A DNA stretch of 64,000 nt. Origin: Streptosporangiaceae bacterium NEAU-GS5 (GTDB lineage Bacteria > Actinomycetota > Actinomycetes > Streptosporangiales > Streptosporangiaceae). Below, piece after piece: positions 1 to 8,441 of the stretch. The stretch covers positions 186,001 through 250,000 of the forward strand of contig JAGFNW010000011.1 of assembly GCA_017592665.1 (NCBI GenBank), given 5' to 3'. The notes under the pieces were generated by a model that was not told where the DNA came from, ran no database searches, and saw only the letters and a list, made by a program, of their open reading frames with translations. Numbering within the stretch: the stretch's first letter is position 1; each line of letters opens with the position of its first letter. The position numbers were made by a program, and so were the translations under genes.

Positions 1-13
1 CTGGAAGGACGCG

Positions 14-412
14 ATGAGCATGACGACACCCAAGATTTTCCGGATGGCCTTTGAGGTCGCCGACCTCGAAGAGGCCACCGCGTTCTACACCGACCTGCTC
101 GGCATATCCGGGCAGCGGCACCCCGGCGCGCGCCACTACTTCGACTGCGGCGGAGTCATCCTCGAAGTGCTCGACGTGACAGAGGGCGGCATGCGGCCGA
201 GGCCCGGGCCGAAGTCGGTCTACTTCGCCGTGGATGACATCGATGCCGTGCACGCACGTGCGGAGGCGCTCAAGGCGCTGGCGCCGTTCCAGGTCCACGG
301 TCAGCCGGCGAGCGAAGTGATCGAGCGGCCCTGGGGAGAGCGCTCCTTCTATGCGACCGACCCGTGGGGCAACGAGTTGTGCTTCGTCAAGGAAGGCACC
401 CTCTACACATAG
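14..412 (+). CDS. VOC-family (glyoxalase/bleomycin-resistance fold) protein
   Basis: A 132-residue single-domain protein that spans one vicinal-oxygen-chelate unit pair. It begins with the usual FRMAFEVADLEEATAFYTDLLG strand-helix entry (here residues 8-29) and ends with the YATDPWGNELCFVKEG strand that closes the fold. GGAAGGA at bases 3-9 serves as ribosome site; ATG 14 and ATG 20 are both possible starts and differ by two residues. Family members bind a metal and act on small molecules or sequester antibiotics, and the substrate cannot be read from the sequence. It converges on RNase D with an 18-base gap. Confidence 0.8.
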   Translation: MSMTTPKIFRMAFEVADLEEATAFYTDLLGISGQRHPGARHYFDCGGVILEVLDVTEGGMRPRPGPKSVYFAVDDIDAVHARAEALKALAPFQVHGQPASEVIERPWGERSFYATDPWGNELCFVKEGTLYT

Positions 413-430
413 CCGGTTGCGACCGGGAGA

Positions 431-1675
431 TCAGCCTTCGAGCCGGCCTTTGACCTGGAGGCGTTGGAGGGCTTTGGCGAGCGGGTGGGAGGCGAGGGCG
501 ATCTGCCATTCGCGGGCGCCGAGCTCGCGCAGGCGGGCCGCGACCGACTCCTCGGACACGTCGTCCGGCGGTTCCCACATGAGGCGGCGGACGGCGTCCG
601 GCTGGAGCAGGTTTTCGGTGGGCATCCGGTGTTCGTCGGCGAGGGCGGCCACCACGGTGCGGGCCGCGGCCAGGCGTTTGGCCGCCTCCGGATCGCGGTC
701 GGCCCACCGGTTGGCCGGGGGAGGGCCGTCGCCCGGGCCCATGGGCTGCGGCAGCTGCGCGTCCGCCATGGTGCGCGCGCGACCGACCGCGGCCAGCCAA
801 TCACGCAGATGCCGGCGGGCGCTGCGGCCCGTGAACGGGGTGATCTCGGTGAGTGCCTTCGTCGTACGTGGCAGGTCGAGGGCCGCCTGCACGATGGCCG
901 AGTCGGGCAGCACCCGGCCGGGCGCGAGGTCGGCCTCGCGGGCGACCGTGTCGCGGAGCGTCCACAGCTCGCGCACGACGGCGAGCCCGCGCAGCGTGCG
1001 GATCCGGTGGATGCCGCTGGTGCGCCGCCACGGGTCGCTCCGCGGCGCGGCCGTGGGCGCGGCGAGGATCGCCGCGAACTCCTCCATGGCCCACTCGAGC
1101 TTGCCGCTCGTGGCCAGCTCCTCGTACAGCACGTCGCGCAGCTCGATCAGCACCTCGACGTCGAGCGCCGCGTAACGCAGCCAATCCTCCGGGAGCGGCC
1201 GGGTGGACCAGTCGGCCGCGGAATGCCCCTTGACCAGCCCGAATCCCAGCACGATCTCGACCATCGTGCCCAGCCCGACCCGCTCGTAGCCGAGCAGCCG
1301 GCCGGCCAGCTCGGTGTCGAACAGCCGCCGCGGCCGGAAGCCGACCTCGGCCAGGCACGGCAGATCCTGGGTGGCCGCGTGCAGCACGACCTCGGCGTCG
1401 CCGATCGCGGCGTCGACGGCCGACAGATCGGGGCAGGCGATCGGGTCGATCAGCGCGGTGCCGGCGCCGGCGCGGCGCAGTTGCACCAGGTAGGCGCGGC
1501 CGCTGTAGCGGTAGCCTGACGCGCGCTCGGCGTCGACCGCGATCGGGCCTTCACCCGCCGCGAACGCCTCGGCGGCGCGCGTCAGCGTTTCCTCGTCCTT
1601 GATGACGAGCGGGATTCCTTCTCGCGGCTCCAGGAGCGGCTGGACCGTGTGGTCTTCGGCGTTGTCTTGGGTCAC
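431..1675 (-). CDS. rnd: Ribonuclease D-like 3'-5' exonuclease with HRDC domain
   Basis: Predicted 3'-5' exoribonuclease for structured RNA maturation. The DEDD exonuclease motifs are visible: VDAERASG (Asp48, Glu50), HAATQDLPCL, DTELAGRLLG and YAALDVEVL, which carries the Tyr and last Asp. An HRDC-like helical region follows (WTLRDTVAREADLAPGRVLP) and a second similar stretch lies near the C terminus. A GTG start is chosen at 1675, four bases after the DUF3000 stop, because the longer in-frame extension to 1759 runs back through DUF3000 and has no family character. Coupling to DUF3000 is likely. The length of 414 aa fits actinobacterial RNase D. Confidence 0.9.
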   Translation of the reverse strand: MTQDNAEDHTVQPLLEPREGIPLVIKDEETLTRAAEAFAAGEGPIAVDAERASGYRYSGRAYLVQLRRAGAGTALIDPIACPDLSAVDAAIGDAEVVLHAATQDLPCLAEVGFRPRRLFDTELAGRLLGYERVGLGTMVEIVLGFGLVKGHSAADWSTRPLPEDWLRYAALDVEVLIELRDVLYEELATSGKLEWAMEEFAAILAAPTAAPRSDPWRRTSGIHRIRTLRGLAVVRELWTLRDTVAREADLAPGRVLPDSAIVQAALDLPRTTKALTEITPFTGRSARRHLRDWLAAVGRARTMADAQLPQPMGPGDGPPPANRWADRDPEAAKRLAAARTVVAALADEHRMPTENLLQPDAVRRLMWEPPDDVSEESVAARLRELGAREWQIALASHPLAKALQRLQVKGRLEG

Positions 1676-1679
1676 TTGA

Positions 1680-2282
1680 TCATGGGACTTTCGGATCTTC
1701 GCGATTCCTTGGGCGTAGCGCGGACACATCGGGCGGTAGCGGCGGTATTCCCGCCGCAAGACACATCAGATCGCACCACGCGGCCACATGTGCGGAAAGG
1801 TCTTCTTCCAGTGGCGACCAGGAGGCGCGAAGCTCCAACTCGGTGGTGACCGGATCGGCCCCCTTGTTGCCGAAGCCTTCGGACACGGCCCTGGTCACCG
1901 TGCCGCCCGCGGCGGCGTAGGACGCGCCGTGCGCGTCGAGCGCCTCGGTGAGCCAGCTCCAGGCGACGGGGCCGAGCAGCGGGTCGGTGGTGATCTCCGG
2001 CTCCATGTCGGCCCGCACATAGGCCACGAGCCGGATCGGACCCTCCCAGCCGCGCTGGCCTTCGGGGTCGAAGAGCATGATCAGCCGCCCGACCGCGAGC
2101 TCGTCGGCGTCGCCGGACTCGTCACGGTAAACCGACGCGCCGACGGCGCCCGAGTAGGGCGCGAGCCGCTGCGGGGCGGGGATGTCCTCCAGCTCTATCT
2201 CCGGACGGACCTCGTCGGGGCGCAGCGTCGCCAGGGCCCGCGTGAAGGCCGCGGGGGGCGCCGGAGCGTCACCGATGGTCAT
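1680..2282 (-). CDS. DUF3000 family protein
   Basis: A 200-residue conserved actinobacterial protein of unknown function. It shows the family opening (PPAAFTRALATLRPDEVRPEIELE), the APYSGAVGASV block and the ending in which the protein lies just upstream of RNase D and opposite hemE. ATG 2282 is preferred over 2342 because a TACGCT hexamer ends six bases before it, giving a leaderless start, while the longer version adds an unconserved 20-residue tail without a ribosome site. No membrane segment or catalytic motif is visible. Role unknown; the conserved neighbourhood suggests cotranscription with rnd. Confidence 0.85.
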   Translation of the reverse strand: MTIGDAPAPPAAFTRALATLRPDEVRPEIELEDIPAPQRLAPYSGAVGASVYRDESGDADELAVGRLIMLFDPEGQRGWEGPIRLVAYVRADMEPEITTDPLLGPVAWSWLTEALDAHGASYAAAGGTVTRAVSEGFGNKGADPVTTELELRASWSPLEEDLSAHVAAWCDLMCLAAGIPPLPPDVSALRPRNREDPKVP

Positions 2283-2288
2283 GACCGA

Positions 2289-2294
2289 AGCGTA
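2289..2294 (-). promoter_or_regulatory. -10 element for leaderless DUF3000-rnd transcript
   Basis: TACGCT on the minus strand fits TANNNT and ends six bases before ATG 2282, so the predicted transcript would start at or next to the start codon. No clear -35 box is seen. Confidence 0.55.
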
Positions 2295-2351
2295 GGTCGG
2301 AACTGGTAGGGCGCGAAGCAGGGGGGTCGCCGTAGGTGACATGGCCGTGTG

Positions 2352-2573
2352 TCAAGCCGCCGCCAGACCGATGCCGTTGGGCAGGCCGAGCAGGAGAGAG
2401 CTTCCACAGTCCACGCAGACCCACTCGGGGCAGGCATCCCTGTCTCCGGAGCCGCCGCCGTCGCGGTGATCGGGGCATGGCGGCTGCTCGAACGGCCGGT
2501 CGCCGCCACACTCGGCGCAACGCTCGACGCGGCATTCGGGGGAACTCCACATTGTCCGGGAAATGGACGTCAT
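2352..2573 (-). CDS. Small Cys-rich zinc-ribbon-like protein beside hemE
   Basis: A 73-residue protein with eight-odd metal-ligand candidates: CRVERCAEC, PPCPDH, ACPEWVCVDC, making two CxxC knuckles plus extra Cys/His. The start at 2573 is fixed by a strong GGGAGG (2583-2588 on the minus strand) nine bases upstream; the inner ATG at 2552 has none. It is divergent from hemE and lies 69 bases upstream of DUF3000 on the same strand. The layout suggests a structural zinc protein of unknown role. Two overlapping longer frames exist on both strands here, but only this one combines a ribosome site with a coherent motif pattern. Confidence 0.7.
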   Translation of the reverse strand: MTSISRTMWSSPECRVERCAECGGDRPFEQPPCPDHRDGGGSGDRDACPEWVCVDCGSSLLLGLPNGIGLAAA

Positions 2574-2818
2574 CGCTCGGGGCCTCCCTGTCGTCGGGAC
2601 TGCTCCGACGTTTGCACGTCCCACCGACATTTCCCCGCAACGCGCTCGGCGTGTCTCGAAAGTGGTATTGGAATCGATGCCGGGACACCGTTTGCCGAAC
2701 ACTTTGCCTAGCCCCGCCGTAACGCTGGCACAACGATACTCATCATTGGATCGTTCTGTACGCCGCCGGGCCGTACGTTGGGGCGCGGAACGCGGATGTG
2801 GCGTGGCAGGCTGGTCGC

Positions 2819-3892
2819 GTGACCGACCCTGCCGGCAGTCCCGGTGTGGACTCCGAAAACGATTCAGAAAACGACGCGGTGTTTCTCCGCGCCTGCCGCC
2901 GCCAGCCCGTGCCGTATACCCCGGTCTGGTACATGCGGCAGGCCGGGCGTTCGCTGCCGGAATACCGCAAGGTGCGCGAGGGAACCGCGATGCTCGAGGC
3001 ATGCGCGCGGCCCGACCTCGTCGTGGAGATCACCTTGCAGCCCGTGCGCCGCTACGGCGTGGACGCGGCGATCTTCTTCAGCGACATCGTGGTCCCGCTC
3101 AAGGCCATCGGCGTCGACCTCGACATCAAGCCGGGCGTGGGCCCCGTCGTGGCCGAGCCGATCCGCGACGTGACGGCCCTGCAGCGGCTGCGCCCGGTCG
3201 AGCCGGACGACGTCCCGTACGTCACGGAGGCCGTGCGCGCCCTGGTCGGCGAGCTGGCCGGGCTCCCGCTGATCGGGTTCGCCGGCGGCCCGTTCACCCT
3301 CTCGTCGTACCTGATCGAAGGCGGCCCGTCGAAGAACCACGACCGGACCAAGGCCATGATGTACGGCGAGCCGGGGCTGTGGCACGCGCTGATGGAGCGC
3401 CTCACGGCCATCACGCTGGAGTCGCTGCGGATCCAGGTCGCCGCCGGCGCGTCCGCCGTCCAACTGTTCGACTCGTGGGTGGGCGCGGTCGCCCCCGACG
3501 ACTACCGCACGTACGTCCTGCCGTACACCAGCCAGATCTTCACGGGCCTGGCCGATCTCGGCGTGCCGCGGATCCACTTCGGCGTGGGTACGGGCGAGCT
3601 GCTGCGGGTCATGGGCGAGGCCGGGGCCGACGTGGTCGGCGTCGACTGGCGGGTGCCCCTGGACGAGGCCGCGCTGCGCGTGGGCGCCGGCAAGGCCCTG
3701 CAGGGCAACCTCGACCCGGCCATCCTCCTTGCCCCGTGGGACGTGGTCGAGAGGCGCGCGGACGACGTGCTGGAGCGCGGCCGGGTGGCCGAGGGCCACA
3801 TCTTCAACCTCGGCCACGGCGTCCTCCCCACCACCGACCCCGACCAGCTAAAACGCCTCACCGACCACGTCCACGCCACCCCCCACGCGTGA
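2819..3892 (+). CDS. hemE: Uroporphyrinogen III decarboxylase
   Basis: Cytosolic enzyme that removes four acetate carboxyls from uroporphyrinogen III to give coproporphyrinogen III. Signature [16 protein letters not shown] is present, as are IFFSDI with the catalytic Asp, [19 protein letters not shown] and the NLGHGVLP ending. About 357 aa, normal for the family. GTG 2819 is preferred since GGCAGG lies eight bases upstream; GTG 2798 in frame is the alternative and adds seven residues. A TACGTT hexamer at 2774-2779 could be its -10. Together with hemY and hemQ nearby it points to the coproporphyrin-dependent heme pathway. Confidence 0.95.
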   Translation: MTDPAGSPGVDSENDSENDAVFLRACRRQPVPYTPVWYMRQAGRSLPEYRKVREGTAMLEACARPDLVVEITLQPVRRYGVDAAIFFSDIVVPLKAIGVDLDIKPGVGPVVAEPIRDVTALQRLRPVEPDDVPYVTEAVRALVGELAGLPLIGFAGGPFTLSSYLIEGGPSKNHDRTKAMMYGEPGLWHALMERLTAITLESLRIQVAAGASAVQLFDSWVGAVAPDDYRTYVLPYTSQIFTGLADLGVPRIHFGVGTGELLRVMGEAGADVVGVDWRVPLDEAALRVGAGKALQGNLDPAILLAPWDVVERRADDVLERGRVAEGHIFNLGHGVLPTTDPDQLKRLTDHVHATPHA

Positions 3893-3985
3893 TCTTGCAG
3901 CAATTCCCGGCGCGCAGGTCGGCGTGTTCGTGATCTTGAAGTGATTCCCGCGCCGCACGTGGCGGCGCGGGTGATCATGCACTCG
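3889..3985. repeat. 41-base-period direct repeat between convergent genes
   Basis: A unit beginning GTGATCTTGCAGCAATTCCC starts at 3889 and a diverged copy beginning GTGATCTTGAAGTGATTCCC starts at 3930, followed by a third partial start (GTGATCATGCAC) at 3971. Spacing is 41 bases each time. The first copy overlaps the hemE stop codon and the third overlaps the DUF4349 stop. Confidence 0.6.
3947..3971. terminator. GC-rich hairpin between hemE and DUF4349 gene
   Basis: CCCGCGCCGC and GCGGCGCGGG form a perfect 10-bp stem around a five-base loop. No T-tract follows on either side. Its place between convergent stops suggests a bidirectional terminator. Confidence 0.5.
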
Positions 3986-4997
3986 GGCTCTTCTCCTCCT
4001 CGGCCGCCTCCGCGCGTTCGACCGGCTGCGGGATCTCGGCCGTGCGCGGCTCGGCCCGCCGCGGCCGCACGCGCCGCCGCGCCACGGCGAACACGCCCCA
4101 CGCGATCGCGGCGAGGACCAGCCACGGAAGCAGCACGCCCAGCACCGTGAGACCGACGGCGACCGCCTTGACCAGGGCCTTCCAGCCGGTCTTCAGGCCG
4201 CCGACGAAGCCGTTGTCCGGCTCCTTGGGCTTGGGCGACGCGGCCGGCCGTCCCCGCAGGTCGAGCGTTATCGTCGCCATGGTCGTCTGGGCGGCGAGCG
4301 CCTTCTGCCGGGCCTGCAGGGCCTCCAGATCGGCCTCCCGCGTGGAGATCTCGCGCTCGACCTCGAGCACTTCGCCGATCTTGGTGGCCTTGGTGAGCAG
4401 CGTGCGGAACTGGTCGAGCGTGACCTGGGCGGACTTGACGCGGCTGTCCACGTCGGCCACCTCCTCGGTCACGTCCTGCGAGCCCTGGTGCTGCGACAGG
4501 CGCTTGCCGAGGTCGCGGCCGAGCTGGGTCAGCACGTCGCTGTAGCGGGCCGTGGGGATCTTGAAGGTGAGGACGGCGATGGCGGTGGTCGACTCCGTCG
4601 AGCTCTTCTCGTCGGCGACGTAGCCGCCCGCGGCGGTCACGATCTGCTTGGCCCGATCGCTCGCGGCGGCGACGTCGGACGCCTGCACGCTCACCTCGGC
4701 CGTATAGATGATCGCGCGATCGGCGGGCGCGATGGCGATCTTGCCGGTGGTCGCCGACAAGTCCTTGGCGGCGCCGTCGGCGTCCGGCGCCTGGGCCGGG
4801 CTGGTCGCCGCGACACCGGAACCGCCGGAACTGCCGGCGGCCGACCGGGCGGCGCTGTCGTAGGCCGGCATCGGGGCGACCGCCTCGGAGGAGGTGCTCC
4901 CGTCGGATCCGCCGCAGGCGGCCACCAGCCCCAGCAGAAGTGCGACGGCCGTCATAGCCGTGCCGTACCGCATGATGCTCATGCCCATGAGACGCAC
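3975..4997 (-). CDS. DUF4349 domain lipoprotein
   Basis: Predicted lipoprotein with a membrane-anchored C terminus. An N-terminal hydrophobic stretch ends in a lipobox (LLGLVAAC, near residue 28) followed by a Ser/Gly/Ala-rich linker. The DUF4349 core includes APADRAIIYTAEVSVQASDV and a coiled-coil region (VEREISTREADLEALQARQK). A transmembrane segment (VGLTVLGVLLPWLVLAAIAWGVF) precedes an Arg/Glu-rich cytoplasmic tail. The start may be GTG 4997 or an internal ATG (4988, 4982), and no clear ribosome site separates them. Function unknown. Confidence 0.8.
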   Translation of the reverse strand: MRLMGMSIMRYGTAMTAVALLLGLVAACGGSDGSTSSEAVAPMPAYDSAARSAAGSSGGSGVAATSPAQAPDADGAAKDLSATTGKIAIAPADRAIIYTAEVSVQASDVAAASDRAKQIVTAAGGYVADEKSSTESTTAIAVLTFKIPTARYSDVLTQLGRDLGKRLSQHQGSQDVTEEVADVDSRVKSAQVTLDQFRTLLTKATKIGEVLEVEREISTREADLEALQARQKALAAQTTMATITLDLRGRPAASPKPKEPDNGFVGGLKTGWKALVKAVAVGLTVLGVLLPWLVLAAIAWGVFAVARRRVRPRRAEPRTAEIPQPVERAEAAEEEKSPSA

Positions 4998-5050
4998 TCA
5001 CGACTGCGTAGGTTTGGCGGGGGGCGTCACGATGTCATCACGCCGCCCGG

Positions 5051-5056
5051 TAGCGT
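5051..5056 (+). promoter_or_regulatory. -10 element for leaderless hemY-hemQ transcript
   Basis: TAGCGT (TANNNT) ends seven bases before ATG 5064, and no Shine-Dalgarno sequence precedes the gene. A leaderless mRNA is the simplest reading. Confidence 0.55.
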
Positions 5057-5063
5057 ACCGACC

Positions 5064-6482
5064 ATGGAAGCGACCTCCCATGTCGTGGTCGTCGGGGGCG
5101 GCATCGCGGGGCTGGCCGCGGCCTGGCGGCTGAGCAGGTCCCCGGGCGTGCGGGTCACCGTTCTCGAGGGCGCGTCCCGGATCGGCGGGAAGCTTTACGC
5201 GTCCGAGGTGGCCGGGATCATGGTGGACGCCGGCGCCGAGGCGATGCTGGCGCGGCGGCCCGAGGGCAAGGAGGCGGCCCGCGTCGCCGGGCTCGGCGAC
5301 CAGCTGGTGGATCCGGGCACGACCAGCGCCGCGATCCTGTCGCGCGGCTCCCTGCACCCGCTGCCGAAGGGCAACGTCATGGGCGTGCCGGGCGATCTGG
5401 TCGCGCTGGCGCGCTCGGGCGTGCTCAGCCCCGGCGGGCTGGCCCGGGTGCCGCTCGACCAGATCCTGCCGCCCACGCTGGTCACCAGCGACGTCTCGGT
5501 CGCGGCCTACGTGCGCGCCCGGATGGGCGGCGAGGTCGTCGACCGGCTGATCGAGCCGCTGCTCGGCGGGGTCTACGCGGGGCGCGCCGACCGGCTGTCG
5601 CTCGATGCGACCATGCCGGCCGTGGCCGCCGCCGCGCGCACGGAGCGTTCGCTGCTCCGCGCGGCCCGCGACATCGCCTCCGCCGCGCCGAAGGACGCCG
5701 GTCCGGTGTTCACCTCCCTGCGCGGCGGGCTGGGCGCGCTGCCGGCCGCGCTGGCCAAGGCGTCCGGCGCCGAGGTGCGGACGGGCGTGATGGTCCGCGA
5801 GCTGTCCCGTACGGCCGAGGGCTGGCGGCTGGTCGCCGGGCCGACGCGCGCTCCCGAGGTCATCGAGGCCGACGCCGTGATCCTGGCCGTCCCGGCCTCG
5901 CCCGCCGCCAAGTTGCTGGCCGCCGAGCTGCCGGCGGCGTCGGCCGAGCTTTCCAAGATCGACTATGCGAGCATGGCCATCGTGACGCTCGCCTATCCGG
6001 CCGAGGCGTTTCCCGCCGCCCCCGACGGCAGCGGCTATCTCGTGCCGCCCGTCGAAGGCCGGGCCGTGAAGGCGGTCACGTTCAGCTCGGTCAAGTGGCC
6101 GCATCTGACCGACGACGGCACGGTCGTCGTACGCTGCTCGATCGGACGGATCGGCGAGCAGCAGGTGCTGCAGCGCGACGACGCCGAGCTCGTGGCGCTC
6201 GCGATGCGCGAGATGACCGAGGTCATGGGCGCGCGCGGGCTGCCGCGCGACAGCCGCGTCACACGCTGGGGAGGATCGCTGCCGCAGTACGCCGTGGGCC
6301 ACCTCGACCGGGTCGCGCGGATCAGGTCGGCCGTCGCCGGGCAGCCCTCGCTGGCGTTGTGCGGCGCCGCCTACGACGGGCTCGGGATCCCCGCCTGCAT
6401 CGCCACCGCCAACACCGCAGCGGGGCGGATTCTCGACCACCTGGGTTTTGCGCGAGAATATCGGCATGCCCAAGGCGCGTGA
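5064..6482 (+). CDS. hemY: Coproporphyrinogen III oxidase (HemY/CgoX)
   Basis: FAD enzyme oxidising coproporphyrinogen III to coproporphyrin III; older annotations call it protoporphyrinogen oxidase (hemG/hemY). The Rossmann FAD motif [17 protein letters not shown] sits at residues 8-24, IGGKLY follows, and the C-terminal FAD-binding block [14 protein letters not shown] is intact. 472 aa, normal size. The start at 5064 is set by the FAD motif position and the -10 hexamer seven bases upstream. Its last 17 bases overlap hemQ, so the two are translated together. In heme context the copro assignment rests on the HemQ partner. Confidence 0.92.
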   Translation: MEATSHVVVVGGGIAGLAAAWRLSRSPGVRVTVLEGASRIGGKLYASEVAGIMVDAGAEAMLARRPEGKEAARVAGLGDQLVDPGTTSAAILSRGSLHPLPKGNVMGVPGDLVALARSGVLSPGGLARVPLDQILPPTLVTSDVSVAAYVRARMGGEVVDRLIEPLLGGVYAGRADRLSLDATMPAVAAAARTERSLLRAARDIASAAPKDAGPVFTSLRGGLGALPAALAKASGAEVRTGVMVRELSRTAEGWRLVAGPTRAPEVIEADAVILAVPASPAAKLLAAELPAASAELSKIDYASMAIVTLAYPAEAFPAAPDGSGYLVPPVEGRAVKAVTFSSVKWPHLTDDGTVVVRCSIGRIGEQQVLQRDDAELVALAMREMTEVMGARGLPRDSRVTRWGGSLPQYAVGHLDRVARIRSAVAGQPSLALCGAAYDGLGIPACIATANTAAGRILDHLGFAREYRHAQGA

Positions 6483-7149
6483 TCTCAATCAGGTAATCCG
6501 CTACACCATGTGGTCGGTCTTCCGCCTGCGGGATCGGCTGCCCGGCAGCCGCGAGGGCGTGGCCGCCGAGGTCGAGGATCTGTTCGCGCAGATCGCCGAG
6601 AAGGACGTGGTCACCCGCGGCTGCTATGACGTGGCCGGATTCAGGGCCGACGCCGACTACATGTTCTGGTGGCATGCCCCGGCGGCCGAAGACCTCCAGG
6701 AGGCCTACTCCCGCTTCCGCCGCACCGACCTCGGCCGCGTCAGCGAGCCGGTGTGGTCGGTCATGGCGCTGCATCGGCCGGCCGAGTTCAACAAGTCGCA
6801 CATCCCCGCGTTCCTCGCCGAGGAGGAGCCGAAGGGGTTCGTGTGCGTCTACCCGTTCGTGCGCTCCCTCGAGTGGTATCTGCTCGACGACGCCGAGCGC
6901 CGGACCATGCTGGCCGAGCACGGCCAGATGGCCAGGGAGTATCCCGACGTGCGGGCCAATACGGTCGCCTGCTTCGCGCTCAACGACTACGAGTGGATGC
7001 TCGCGTTCGAGGCCGACGAGCTGCACCGCATCGTCGACCTGATGCGCCATCTGCGCGGCGCCGAGGCCAGGCGGCACACCCGGATCGAGATCCCCTTCTA
7101 CACCGGCACCCGCAAGGCCGTCGCCGAGCTGGTGGCGGCGCTGCCATAG
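6466..7149 (+). CDS. hemQ: Coproheme decarboxylase (chlorite dismutase-like HemQ/ChdC)
   Basis: Last enzyme of the coproporphyrin-dependent pathway: peroxide-dependent decarboxylation of coproheme to heme b. The family core is clear: [14 protein letters not shown] carries the region of the catalytic Tyr, EHGQMAREY the region of the proximal His, and [13 protein letters not shown] plus IPFYTG the heme-pocket strands. ATG 6466 (MPKARDLNQ) is the family-typical start; an upstream in-frame codon at 6448 lies deeper inside hemY. 227 aa. It is followed by a strong terminator, so hemY-hemQ form the unit. Ferrochelatase is not in this window. Confidence 0.93.
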   Translation: MPKARDLNQVIRYTMWSVFRLRDRLPGSREGVAAEVEDLFAQIAEKDVVTRGCYDVAGFRADADYMFWWHAPAAEDLQEAYSRFRRTDLGRVSEPVWSVMALHRPAEFNKSHIPAFLAEEEPKGFVCVYPFVRSLEWYLLDDAERRTMLAEHGQMAREYPDVRANTVACFALNDYEWMLAFEADELHRIVDLMRHLRGAEARRHTRIEIPFYTGTRKAVAELVAALP

Positions 7150-7161
7150 TTGACTTACCTG

Positions 7162-7196
7162 GCCCGAATCCGCCCGTGCCGGATTCGGGCTTTTGT
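7162..7196 (+). terminator. Rho-independent terminator of hemY-hemQ
   Basis: GCCCGAATCCG (7162-7172) and CGGATTCGGGC (7180-7190) make a perfect 11-bp stem with a seven-base loop, followed by TTTTGT. Confidence 0.85.
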
Positions 7197-7208
7197 CACA
7201 CTCAGGGC

Positions 7209-7742
7209 GTGCTGGCACGTTCCATCAGGCCGCTGCTGGCGGCGATCGTCGGGCTGATCGCGGTGGCACTTCTCGTTCTCGCCGTCATCGCCTCGCTTCA
7301 CCAATCCTCCGCGTCCCGTACGGCCCAGGCGGCTCCGAGGCCGGCTCAGACGTACGCGGGCGAGCTGAAGGTCCAAAGCCTCGAGCAGGACCCGAAGAAG
7401 GCCGAGGCGCGCGCCTCAGGCCCGTCGAAGTACTCCGACGTCAAGGCCCTGACGTACTTCAAGGAGCACTGGGACGACGCCACCGGCCACCGGATCACCG
7501 ACATCCGGACGGCCGGCCGATACCTGCGGATCTACACGAACCTGCCCGAAGGCGCGCACAACTCCAAGGCCGCGATCACCCTGTGCAAGCGCGGCCTGCA
7601 GTATCTGCGCGATGCCGGTGAGAGCTATCCGATCGTGTTCGTGCAGGCCCGATTCGGCGAGAACGGAAATCCGGTGCTGGCCAACATCCTCGGGCCGGAC
7701 GACGACAGCTGCCGGCTGACCTCTCCGGCGCCCGGGGGCTGA
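7209..7742 (+). CDS. Membrane-anchored extracytoplasmic protein of unknown function
   Basis: A 177-residue protein starting at GTG 7209 just after the hemQ terminator. An N-terminal transmembrane anchor (LLAAIVGLIAVALLVLAVIA) is followed by a linker and a soluble domain containing SDVKALTYFKEHWDDATGH, ALTLCKRGLQYL-like and DSCRL segments with two Cys that could pair outside the membrane. CAGGG upstream could be a weak ribosome site. No family was recognised. It converges on msrB. Confidence 0.75.
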   Translation: MLARSIRPLLAAIVGLIAVALLVLAVIASLHQSSASRTAQAAPRPAQTYAGELKVQSLEQDPKKAEARASGPSKYSDVKALTYFKEHWDDATGHRITDIRTAGRYLRIYTNLPEGAHNSKAAITLCKRGLQYLRDAGESYPIVFVQARFGENGNPVLANILGPDDDSCRLTSPAPGG

Positions 7743-7753
7743 GCAGACGCGGC

Positions 7754-8152
7754 TCAGGCCGGGTCGAGCCGGACGGAGACCGAGTTGATGCAGTAGCGGT
7801 CGTCGGTCGGGGTCGGATATCCCTCGCCGTGGAAGACATGCCCAAGGTGGGAGTCGCAGCGGGCGCAGCGCACCTCGACGCGGGTCATGCCGAGCGAGTG
7901 GTCTTCGATCAGGACGACCGCGTCGGATTCCGACGGCTCGTAGAACGACGGCCAGCCGCAGTGTGAGTCGAACTTGGCCTCCGAGCGGAACAGCTCGGCG
8001 CCGCACGCGCGGCACGAGTAGACCCCCACCGTTTTGGTGTCGACATACTCACCGGTGAAGGGGCGCTCGGTGCCCGCCTGCCGCAGCACGCGGAACTCCT
8101 CGGGCGACAGCTGGACGCGCCACTCGGCCTCGCTCTTGACCACCTTTTCCAT
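7754..8152 (-). CDS. msrB: Peptide-methionine (R)-S-oxide reductase
   Basis: Repairs methionine-R-sulfoxide in oxidised proteins. Zinc ligands are the pairs Cys47/Cys50 (CRAC) and Cys96/Cys99 (CARC); catalytic Cys121 lies in DRYCINSVSV and Cys65 in FDSHCGWPSF is the candidate resolving residue. GHVFHGEGYPTP is the usual active-site loop. 132 aa, full length. ATG 8152 has a TAGACT hexamer six bases upstream, consistent with leaderless expression. Confidence 0.95.
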   Translation of the reverse strand: MEKVVKSEAEWRVQLSPEEFRVLRQAGTERPFTGEYVDTKTVGVYSCRACGAELFRSEAKFDSHCGWPSFYEPSESDAVVLIEDHSLGMTRVEVRCARCDSHLGHVFHGEGYPTPTDDRYCINSVSVRLDPA

Positions 8153-8158
8153 GCCTTC

Positions 8159-8164
8159 AGTCTA
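8159..8164 (-). promoter_or_regulatory. -10 element for leaderless msrB
   Basis: TAGACT on the minus strand ends six bases before ATG 8152. The remaining 277 bases up to the methyltransferase stop (8165-8441) hold no convincing gene or structure. Confidence 0.5.
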
Positions 8165-8441
8165 TCGACGGACCCAAATCGATGAGCGTGGAAGATCCCT
8201 CGGCGTACCGTTCAACCTTTGGGGGGCGATTTGGCGTCTTTATCGGTGGGGGAGATCACTCGACTCGCCGTCGCCGGCACACGCCCGACCGTGCTGGGCG
8301 CCGGACGGCGGGGTGAGACGCACCGGCTCGGGTGGCGCGCCAGCGCCTGAGCCGGGAAGCGGGGGGAAGAGTGATCCCAGCGGCCCGTCCCGTGACTCCC
8401 GGTCCCGCCACCGGTCGCAGTCTGGGACGGGCCCTCCCATC

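Noticed and set aside
464..1519. Long plus-strand open frame antisense to RNase D
   Set aside because: Low-complexity Arg/Gly composition typical of high-GC antisense; the minus strand has intact DEDD exonuclease motifs.
2563..3933. 456-codon plus-strand frame over hemE
   Set aside because: Shadow of hemE in another frame; Arg/Pro-rich with no domain.
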